A DNA stretch of 11,683 nt from Bacillota bacterium (GTDB taxonomy: Bacteria; Bacillota; Clostridia; Oscillospirales; Acutalibacteraceae). The DNA lies in contig JAEZWL010000217.1 in assembly GCA_023420245.1 (NCBI GenBank), positions 1 to 11,683 of the forward strand. The letters run 5' to 3'. The stretch's first letter is position 1; the number at the start of each line of letters is the position of its first letter. The notes under the pieces were generated by a model that was given only the letters and a program-made list of their open reading frames with translations, searched no databases and was not told the DNA's origin. This document shows positions 6,172 through 11,683 of this stretch, piece after piece. A program made the translations under genes and the position numbers.

Positions 6172-7329
6172 GAAAGCTTTATTCCATACAACCTGCCCGA
6201 CATCACAGACGCTGAGATCAGCGAGGTCGTGGATACGCTGAAATCCGGCTGGATTGCAAAGGGTCCGCGCACCAACGAGTTTGAAAAGCAGTTTGCGGAA
6301 TATCTGGGCGCGAAGCATGCCATCGGCATGAACTCCTGCACTGCGGCGCTTCATGTCGCCCTGCTCGCCAAAGGCATCGGCCCCGGCGACGAGGTAATTA
6401 CCACCCCGATGACTTTTGCCTCCACTGCCAACACCATTATTCACACGGGCGCGACCCCTGTTTTTGCCGATATTGATTACAGGACAACCTGTATTGACCC
6501 GGATGAAATTGAAAAGAAGCTTACCCCGAAAACAAAGGCGATCGTTCCGGTGCATTACAGCGGTCAGGTCTGCGACCTTGATCGTATCTATCAAATTGCG
6601 GACAAGCACGGTCTTTTTGTTTCAGAGGACGCGGCGCACGCCCTGTGGAGCCGCTACAAGGGAAGGCTCATCGGCAGCCAGCTGCCTGGCACAGCCTCCT
6701 ACAGCTTTTACGCCACCAAAAACCTTGCCACCGGAGACGGCGGAATGCTGGTTACCGACGACGACGAAATTGACCGCAAGGCGAGAATCTTCGCTGGTCA
6801 GGGTATGAGCAAAAATGCGTGGAACCGTTACGCGAAGGGCGGCACGTGGAAATACGACATCTGCGAGCCCGGCTACAAGTATAATATGTTCGACATTCAG
6901 GCTGCGTTGGGATTAAAGCAGCTTGCCCGTCTGGAGGAAATGCAGACGGCGCGCCTGAAAATTGCCGCCAAATATCAGGAGGAATTCGGCAAAATTGACG
7001 CGGTTGAGGTACCGTTTGTTCCCGAATACGAAACCCACTGCTGGCACCTTTATGTCCTCCGCATCCGCCCCGAGCTTCTGACAATCGACCGCGACCAGTT
7101 CATTGTGGAGCTGAACGAGCGCAACGTCGGTACCAGCGTACACTTCATTCCGGTAACGTATATGAGCGCCTTCACCAGCCGCTACGGCTACAAACAGGGT
7201 GATTTCCCGAACGCGGAGAACCATTTTGAACGGCTGATTTCCCTGCCGCTCTACCCCACCCTGACGGACGAGCAGGCACAGTACGTGATCGACGCCGTGA
7301 AGGATATCGTGGAAAAACACCACAAATAA
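6151..7329 (+). CDS. DegT/DnrJ/EryC1/StrS aminotransferase, ArnB/PglE/PseC-like
   Basis: A 392-aa PLP-dependent nucleotide-sugar aminotransferase, clearly a different subgroup from the WbpE-like enzyme. Its blocks follow ArnB: SGWIAKGPRTNEFE (32-45), GDEVITTPMTFASTANTI (79-96), KTKAIVPVHYSG (127-138), Asp160 in SEDAAHALWSRYKG, Schiff-base Lys190 in FYATKNLATGDGGM, PGYKYNMFDIQAALGLKQL, and a C-terminal GTSVHFIPVTYM. Such enzymes aminate C4 of UDP-4-keto sugars, for example on the way to 4-amino-4,6-dideoxy sugars or bacillosamine. No 4,6-dehydratase or matching acetyltransferase is in the window, so the substrate is unknown. The gene is alone, with its own promoter and terminator, and diverges from the wbp operon. 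The SD before ATG 6151 is weak (GAAG, at about nine bases). Two stops in a row, TAA TAG, end the gene. Confidence 0.88.
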   Translation: MSNFKKRESFIPYNLPDITDAEISEVVDTLKSGWIAKGPRTNEFEKQFAEYLGAKHAIGMNSCTAALHVALLAKGIGPGDEVITTPMTFASTANTIIHTGATPVFADIDYRTTCIDPDEIEKKLTPKTKAIVPVHYSGQVCDLDRIYQIADKHGLFVSEDAAHALWSRYKGRLIGSQLPGTASYSFYATKNLATGDGGMLVTDDDEIDRKARIFAGQGMSKNAWNRYAKGGTWKYDICEPGYKYNMFDIQAALGLKQLARLEEMQTARLKIAAKYQEEFGKIDAVEVPFVPEYETHCWHLYVLRIRPELLTIDRDQFIVELNERNVGTSVHFIPVTYMSAFTSRYGYKQGDFPNAENHFERLISLPLYPTLTDEQAQYVIDAVKDIVEKHHK

Positions 7330-7425
7330 TAGCGGGATAAAGGCTTGGTGCCGTGTGGGAATTCAAGCGCCGTTATGCTTGCGACGATACTTTCCCCCTA
7401 TCCCTCCCGCGCGGGAAGCAGGCAA

Positions 7426-7473
7426 AAAATTCGCCCTGATGTGGTTGAGATCAATCACATCAGGGCGAATTTT
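7426..7473. terminator. Bidirectional intrinsic terminator between aminotransferase gene and coaX
   Basis: A hairpin of 22 pairs (7426-7447 with 7452-7473, one G-T) and a four-base loop. The stem starts with an A run and ends with a T run: six A at 7424-7429 give six U on the minus strand, and TTTT at 7470-7473 followed by ATATTA serves the plus strand. It lies between convergent genes and should stop both transcripts. Confidence 0.93.
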
Positions 7474-7501
7474 ATATTAGCCGAAGTAATTTATCACGCG
7501 G

Positions 7502-8266
7502 TTATCTGTTGTCCTCATAAATGATTCTGAGGCCGTCGAGCAGAAGGGTGTCGCAGAAATGAATCCTGCGTTTGCAGTGCGTAACGATTTCCCTCGACAG
7601 TCCGCCGGTAGCCACAATATGGCATTTACGGCCAAGCTCCTCCTCCATCCGTTCCACCATGCCGTCGATCATACTCGCGGTACCGTAGATGATACCGGAT
7701 TGCATACTGTCGATGGTGTTGGAGCCGATGGCGCGTTTCGGCGCTTCCAGACTGATGGACGGGAGCTGCGCCGTGCGGCGGATCAGTGCGTCCATTGAAA
7801 TTCCCACACCCGGCACAATGCATCCGCCGAGCATATTCTTGTCCTCATCCAGCACAACAAGCGTGGTGGCGGTTCCCATATCGAGAATGATCGTGGGTCC
7901 GTGGAACATTCCTGCGGCTGCCACACAGCCAACAATCAGGTCGGCGCCTGTCAACTCCGGTCGTTCTACTTTGATTTTAATACTCATTTTTGTATTTGGT
8001 CCGACGCAGATCGGGTCAACCCCGGTCAGGCGTTTGATTGCGCGGATGATATGGGCGGTGACGGACGGAACAACCGAGCTGATCACGCAGCCTTCAATAT
8101 CCTTCAGCGCTACGCCGTAAATATCCAAAATATCTCGAAGCTCGATGGCATACTGGTCTTCCATGCGCGAGCAGTCGGTTGCCATTCGGGAAACGAACAA
8201 AAGCTTTTTATCATCATAAACACCGATGGTGACATTCGTATTTCCAATATCCAAGGCTAAAATCAT
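7502..8266 (-). CDS. coaX: Type III pantothenate kinase
   Basis: CoaX phosphorylates pantothenate with ATP, the first step of coenzyme A synthesis, in the cytoplasm. The protein starts MILALDIGNTNVTIGVYD, the ASKHA-fold phosphate-1 motif. GADLIVGCVAA carries the conserved Asp of the pantothenate site. ILDMGTATTLVVLD is the second phosphate motif, and GGCIVPGVGISMDAL and VATGGLS complete the pattern. At 254 aa the length is usual. The frame is open back to TTG 8284 and ATG 8281, but ATG 8266 is preferred because the six-G run (8279-8274) is an SD seven bases before it and the family begins exactly at MILALDIGNTN. It is a monocistronic housekeeping gene with its own promoter at 8295-8323 and the shared terminator at 7426-7473. 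Confidence 0.96.
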   Translation of the reverse strand: MILALDIGNTNVTIGVYDDKKLLFVSRMATDCSRMEDQYAIELRDILDIYGVALKDIEGCVISSVVPSVTAHIIRAIKRLTGVDPICVGPNTKMSIKIKVERPELTGADLIVGCVAAAGMFHGPTIILDMGTATTLVVLDEDKNMLGGCIVPGVGISMDALIRRTAQLPSISLEAPKRAIGSNTIDSMQSGIIYGTASMIDGMVERMEEELGRKCHIVATGGLSREIVTHCKRRIHFCDTLLLDGLRIIYEDNR

Positions 8267-8294
8267 GTAACGACCCCCCATCAAATTTTATAAA

Positions 8295-8323
8295 ATTATA
8301 TCAATTATTTTTAAAAATTGCAA
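8295..8323 (-). promoter_or_regulatory. Sigma-A promoter of coaX
   Basis: On the minus strand, TTGCAA (8323-8318), 17 bases, then a perfect TATAAT (8300-8295). The start should be near 8288, giving a leader of about 22 bases that contains the G-rich SD. The surrounding 8285-8395 region is very AT-rich and could act as an UP element. The rest of the 150-base gap to feoB (8324-8434) shows no gene and no convincing terminator for feoB. Confidence 0.75.
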
Positions 8324-8434
8324 TATAAATTTGATAAAATTTTAACAAATTAAGCTAGAAATTCTTTCTCCATTTTTTTGTACTATAGTCGATTGCTATA
8401 TTGTCAATCTCCTTGCCGCCTGCCGCCCGAGCAC

Positions 8435-10285
8435 TTACGGAAACAGCCTCACCGCCAGAGAGGCACATTGGTAGAACATCGCGGAAGCATACCACGCGGT
8501 AATCAGCTGGTAAGCGGCACTGACCAGCATCCATTTCAGGCTTCCCGTTTCCCGCTTAATTGCGCTGAGCGCAGCCGTGCATGGCGTATAAAGTAAAACA
8601 AAGATGAGAAAGGAGCAGGCGCTCAGCGGCGAAAAGCTTGCCGGAAGCGCGACCGCCAGATTTTCGGAATAAAGGACGCTCATGGTACTTACAATAGATT
8701 CCTTGGCAACAAGACCGGTCAGCAGCGCAACCGCCGCTTCCCATGAGCCGAAACCGCAGAGACGGAATACGGGCGCAATTTGGCGTCCTAACGCTGCGAG
8801 AATACTTTGGGAGCCGTCGGTAATCATGTGAAGGTCGGTGGAAAGAGACTGCAGCAGCCAGATGAGAACCGTAGCGATGAACACGGTGGTACCCGCCTTT
8901 TGCAAAAAATCCTTCATACGCCGCTCCACATGGAGCCAGACGCTTTTCGGGGTTGGCATGCGGTAATCGGGAAGCTCCATGACAAACGGCGCGGGTTCGC
9001 CCTTAAGCACACTGTTTTTGAACAGCAGTGCCGATAAAATGCCCATACCGATTCCAAAAAAGTACAGCAGGAACATCACGAGGGGGCGTGCTCCGACAAA
9101 AAATGCGGCAATGAAAAGAGAGTACACCGGAGTTTTCGCGCTGCACGACATAAAGGGTGTAATCAGGATCGTAAGACGCTTGTCTTTTTCGCTTTCCAGA
9201 ATCCTTGTCCCCATAACCGCCGGCACCGTGCAGCCGAACCCCATCAGCAGCGGGACAAACGCCCTGCCGGAAAGACCGATTTTCCGCATGGGCGCGTCCA
9301 TAATAAACGCGGCGCGCGCCATATAGCCGCTGTCCTCCAAAAGAGACAGCAGCAAAAACAGCAGCAGAATCTGGGGAAGAAATTTCAGAACCGCTCCCAC
9401 TCCCGCGATGATACCGTCCACAATCAGACTGCGAACCCATGCGGAGGCACCCGAGGCATTCAGTACCGCATCCGCTGCGGGTGATAGAAAATGAGAGATC
9501 AGAAACTCCACAGCATTCACAAAAAAGGAGCCCACCGTTCCGAAGGTCAGCCAGAAAATGAACAAAACCATTAGAAAGAACACCGGAATTGCCAGATAGC
9601 GGTTTGTCGCCACCGCGTCAATCCGGTCGGAAATGCTTTTCTTATTTTCGTCGCGCTTCTTTACCGCCTTTTGTGTGATGCCGCCGATATATCGATATCG
9701 CGCCTCGGCGAGCTCTCCGTCCGGATCACGGCTGAGGTTCCCCGGTTTGGAAACGTGATGATAAACGCAGGAGCTTTTTGACGCTGCAATTGCGGCCTGA
9801 AGCAGGAGCGGGATTCCCTCCCCCTTTGAGGCAGAAACCGGAACCGCACGTACCCCCAGCAGGGAAGATAGCTTTTCATCGTCAATTCTGTCTCTGCGGT
9901 GCTCCACAACATCCATCATATTCAACGCGATTACCATCGGGATGTTCAGTTCCATAAGCTGTGTGGTCAGGTAGAGATTGCGCTCCAGATTGGAGGCGTC
10001 CACAACATTTATGATAAGGTCCGGCTTCTCTTCGCGCAGAAAATTTCCCGCCAGAGCCTCCTCCGGCGAGTACGGCACCAGCGAGTAAATACCCGGAAGG
10101 TCTACAATATCAATTGTATCCCCCCGAAATTGTATTTGACCGCTCTTTTTCTCTACTGTAACGCCCGGCCAGTTGCCGACATAGGCGGCGGAGCCGGTCA
10201 AAAAATTAAATAGCGTTGTTTTTCCGCAGTTTGGGTTGCCTGCCAGCGCGCAGGTCAGCCGTCTTGATTTCCCTTGATTCATCAT
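8435..10285 (-). CDS. feoB: Ferrous iron transporter FeoB
   Basis: A 616-aa membrane protein for Fe2+ uptake, energised or gated by its GTPase domain. The N-terminal G domain has G1 GNPNCGKTT (16-24), the G2 threonine in GVTVE (41-45), G3 DLPG (62-65), G4 NMMD (122-125) and G5 SAS (151-153). A short cytosolic linker (about 165-228) precedes the membrane part, which starts near residue 231. Gate 1 holds GFGCTVPAVMGTRIL (349-363) and PFMSCSAKTPVY (377-388). Gate 2 holds LLTGLVAKES (521-530), and LLYTPCTAAL (564-573) follows. The protein is on the short side for FeoB, which often exceeds 700 aa. No feoA or feoC is in the window. The first of two adjacent ATGs (10285) follows AAGGA. It is nine bases behind spmB, so it is probably co-transcribed with spmAB. 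Confidence 0.95.
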   Translation of the reverse strand: MMNQGKSRRLTCALAGNPNCGKTTLFNFLTGSAAYVGNWPGVTVEKKSGQIQFRGDTIDIVDLPGIYSLVPYSPEEALAGNFLREEKPDLIINVVDASNLERNLYLTTQLMELNIPMVIALNMMDVVEHRRDRIDDEKLSSLLGVRAVPVSASKGEGIPLLLQAAIAASKSSCVYHHVSKPGNLSRDPDGELAEARYRYIGGITQKAVKKRDENKKSISDRIDAVATNRYLAIPVFFLMVLFIFWLTFGTVGSFFVNAVEFLISHFLSPAADAVLNASGASAWVRSLIVDGIIAGVGAVLKFLPQILLLFLLLSLLEDSGYMARAAFIMDAPMRKIGLSGRAFVPLLMGFGCTVPAVMGTRILESEKDKRLTILITPFMSCSAKTPVYSLFIAAFFVGARPLVMFLLYFFGIGMGILSALLFKNSVLKGEPAPFVMELPDYRMPTPKSVWLHVERRMKDFLQKAGTTVFIATVLIWLLQSLSTDLHMITDGSQSILAALGRQIAPVFRLCGFGSWEAAVALLTGLVAKESIVSTMSVLYSENLAVALPASFSPLSACSFLIFVLLYTPCTAALSAIKRETGSLKWMLVSAAYQLITAWYASAMFYQCASLAVRLFP

Positions 10286-10294
10286 ACCGTTTCC

Positions 10295-10816
10295 TTAATG
10301 AAAAATAATTCTGACCGCCAGAGCCGAAAGAATGCACGCGGAAAGCTCCGCCGCAAGTGCGGCCGGAATTGTGTGACGGGTCTTTTTAATCCCGATAGCG
10401 CCGTAATAAACCGCAATGGCATAAAACGTCGTTTCAGTAGAACCGAACATTACGGAGGCCACGCGCCCGGCAAAGCTTTCCGTTCCGTTATTCTGAAAAA
10501 TCTGAGCCAGAATCGCTGTTGCGCCACTCCCGGATACCGGCTTGATGAGTGCAAGCGGCATAACCTCGGGGGGCAGACCCAGAAACCGGGCCACCGGGGC
10601 TAAGAACGAAGAGAGCATGTCTAAGGCGCCGGAGGCATTCAGCATGGAGACCGCCATCATCAGCCCGACCAGCGTCGGCAGAATGGCAATCACAGAGGAA
10701 ATCCCTTCTTTCGCCCCCGCTATAAAGGTATCAAAAACCGGAACGTGCCGAAACAATCCGAATAAGACAATAACGCACACCGTCACCGGTATTGCAAAAA
10801 TCCCAAGCTTATCCAC
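10295..10816 (-). CDS. spmB: Spore maturation protein B
   Basis: A 173-aa integral membrane protein of the nucleoside-recognition (Gate) family. SpmA and SpmB are needed for spore-core dehydration and heat resistance in Bacillus and Clostridium; the molecular activity is not settled. Several hydrophobic segments are visible. The conserved C-terminal blocks are PVSGSGATAI, GSTETTFYAIAVYYGAIGIKK and the AAELSA helix, matching Bacillus subtilis SpmB (about 178 aa). The open frame runs to 10903, but GTG 10816 is preferred: GGAGGGGG lies six bases upstream and the length then fits the family. This start overlaps the end of spmA by 8 bases, which points to translational coupling. Confidence 0.93.
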   Translation of the reverse strand: MDKLGIFAIPVTVCVIVLFGLFRHVPVFDTFIAGAKEGISSVIAILPTLVGLMMAVSMLNASGALDMLSSFLAPVARFLGLPPEVMPLALIKPVSGSGATAILAQIFQNNGTESFAGRVASVMFGSTETTFYAIAVYYGAIGIKKTRHTIPAALAAELSACILSALAVRIIFH

Positions 10817-11396
10817 TGTTTGCCCCCTCCAGCAGCTTTGCCAGGGTAACTCCCACCAAAAGCGAACAGATGGAAACCAGCCATACCGCAGGCAATATGT
10901 CAAAGGGCGCCGGGGAACCGTATTTCGCCCGCAGCGTCCCCATAAAGGTGGGAATCAGCTGAATGGAAGCGCAATTTATCACCACAAAGGTCACCATGGA
11001 ATTATCCGCCGTATTTGAGGAGTTCCGTTTCGCCAGTTCTTTAATTGCGGCAATCCCCATCGGCGTCGCGGCGTTACCAAGCCCCAGAAGGTTCGCGGTA
11101 ACATTCATGCAAATTGCCCGCACCGCAGGGCTCCCCTTTTTTAAATCGGGAAAAAGAAGCCGCATTACCGGATTCAGCAATTTGGAAAGGAGCAGCGTAA
11201 TTCCCCCGGAATCGGCAATTTTCATTAGTCCCGTCCAGGCACACATCATTCCGGCCATTGCAAGAATCAACTCAATGGCACTGGCGGCTCCGCTGAGCAC
11301 CGACGCCGAAAGCTCGGCCATCCTGCCGGTTGCCGCGGCGCAGAACACACTAATCAGAATTAATCCGGCCCAAATATAGTTCAGCAGCTTGCTCAC
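10809..11396 (-). CDS. spmA: Spore maturation protein A
   Basis: A 195-aa integral membrane protein, almost the length of B. subtilis SpmA (196 aa). After a first membrane segment (about residues 8-24) come WTGLMKIADSGG (54-65), LFPDLKKGSPA (81-91), NVTANLLGLGNAATPMGI (98-115) and VTFVVINCASIQLIPT (135-150), all in SpmA order. The nucleoside-recognition (Gate) domain covers most of the protein. It acts with SpmB in the developing spore. The start is GTG 11396; the SD is weak (GGG six bases away, inside GGGTAAAGG). It is the first gene of spmA-spmB-feoB, and a sigma-E-like promoter lies just upstream. The dacB or dacF gene that sits next to spmAB in Bacillus is absent here. Confidence 0.95.
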   Translation of the reverse strand: MSKLLNYIWAGLILISVFCAAATGRMAELSASVLSGAASAIELILAMAGMMCAWTGLMKIADSGGITLLLSKLLNPVMRLLFPDLKKGSPAVRAICMNVTANLLGLGNAATPMGIAAIKELAKRNSSNTADNSMVTFVVINCASIQLIPTFMGTLRAKYGSPAPFDILPAVWLVSICSLLVGVTLAKLLEGANSG

Positions 11397-11421
11397 CCTT
11401 TACCCAGTCTTTTTCGTGTAA

Positions 11422-11450
11422 TATCTATGAATATTCCAATTTAAATATGA
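11422..11450 (-). promoter_or_regulatory. Candidate sigma-E promoter of spmA-spmB-feoB
   Basis: On the minus strand, TCATATT (11450-11444) matches the -35 consensus KMATATT. After 14 bases comes CATAGATA (11429-11422), close to the -10 consensus CATACANT. The start would be near 11415, about 20 bases before the spmA GTG. Sigma-E control of spmAB in the mother cell is known in B. subtilis, which supports the call. No sigma-A promoter of comparable quality was seen on this strand. Confidence 0.6.
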
Positions 11451-11493
11451 CTGATTTGTTAAAAAAATAGCCAGTATCTATTTGTGCAATTTA

Positions 11494-11522
11494 TTGACAA
11501 AATTGGAAAAATATACTATAAT
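11494..11522 (+). promoter_or_regulatory. Consensus sigma-A promoter of the AbrB/SpoVT-type gene
   Basis: TTGACA (11494-11499), 17 bases, TATAAT (11517-11522): both boxes are perfect and the spacing is ideal, so this should be a very strong promoter. Transcription would start near 11529 and leave a leader of about 50 bases that includes a strong SD. Confidence 0.93.
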
Positions 11523-11577
11523 ATAGCAGTAATCTGACAGAAAGAGCCAAATTGAACAACGAAAGGTGATGATTAAT

Positions 11578-11683
11578 TTGAAATCTACTGGAATCGTGCG
11601 AAAAGTTGACGAATTAGGACGCATTGTATTACCAAAAGAGTTAAGAATGACTCTAAACATAAACGAAAAAGATCCGCTAGAGA
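11578..11683 (+). CDS. AbrB/MazE/SpoVT-family transcription regulator, N-terminal part (cut by right edge)
   Basis: Thirty-five codons of a small DNA-binding protein are visible. STGIVRKVDELGRIVLPKEL is the swapped-hairpin DNA-binding domain of AbrB/SpoVT proteins, which act as dimers or tetramers on transition-state, sporulation or stress genes. I chose TTG 11578 as the start. It gives the usual KSTGIVRKVDELGR beginning, and AAAGGTGAT (11563-11571) is a near-perfect SD for it. The in-frame ATG 11569 lies inside that SD and GTG 11566 overlaps its core, so both are too close. The C-terminal domain that separates AbrB, Abh and SpoVT is missing, so the exact member cannot be named. It diverges from spmA across 181 bases. 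Confidence 0.9.
   Translation, partial: MKSTGIVRKVDELGRIVLPKELRMTLNINEKDPLE

Noticed and set aside
7405..7416. Palindrome TCCCGCGCGGGA
   Set aside because: A 12-base palindrome without a T run, close to a far stronger terminator; it could be chance in GC-rich DNA.
8382..8407. Possible minus-strand promoter TTGACA with TATAGT after feoB
   Set aside because: The spacer is only 14 bases, and a well-spaced promoter for coaX exists at 8295-8323.
10817..10903. 29-residue N-terminal extension of SpmB
   Set aside because: It would overlap spmA deeply, is not conserved in SpmB proteins, and GTG 10816 has an excellent SD.

Overview
The window looks like a chromosomal segment of an endospore-forming, Gram-positive Bacillota. 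The evidence is a spmA-spmB spore-maturation pair, an AbrB/SpoVT-type regulator, textbook sigma-A promoters, strong Shine-Dalgarno sites, and a candidate sigma-E promoter. Moderate GC coding DNA with AT-rich intergenic DNA suggests a clostridial, Oscillospiraceae-like genome; that placement is inferred, not proven. All ten genes whose 3' ends lie in the window stop with TAA.

Left part (1-5900, minus strand): a surface-polysaccharide operon, transcribed right to left from a promoter at 6009-6037. The order is wbpD-like N-acetyltransferase, wbpE-like aminotransferase, wbpA-like UDP-GlcNAc 6-dehydrogenase, wbpB-like 3-oxidase, wbpI-like 2-epimerase, then the start of a WbuB-like family 4 glycosyltransferase that runs off the left edge. 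Together the five enzymes form the complete route from UDP-GlcNAc to UDP-2,3-diacetamido-2,3-dideoxy-D-mannuronic acid, known from Pseudomonas aeruginosa and Bordetella. A hairpin lies between wbpA and wbpB. A roughly 200-base structured non-coding element separates wbpI from the glycosyltransferase.

Middle (5901-8434): a 250-base divergent control region holds two back-to-back sigma-A promoters and two TAACC/GGTTA inverted repeats. It drives the wbp operon leftward and a stand-alone second DegT-family (ArnB/PglE-like) aminotransferase rightward. That gene converges on coaX (type III pantothenate kinase), and a 22-bp bidirectional terminator lies between them. coaX has its own sigma-A promoter.

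Right part (8435-11683): a tight spmA-spmB-feoB operon on the minus strand. All three products belong to or contain nucleoside-recognition/Gate-type membrane domains, and a sigma-E-like promoter precedes it. Divergent from it, with a perfect consensus sigma-A promoter, is the start of an AbrB/SpoVT-type transcription regulator that begins with TTG and runs off the right edge.

I saw no tRNA, rRNA, CRISPR array, insertion sequence or phage gene. The most notable points are the complete ManNAc3NAcA pathway in a spore-former, the spmAB-feoB operon with a putative mother-cell promoter, and the structured element at 334-531.
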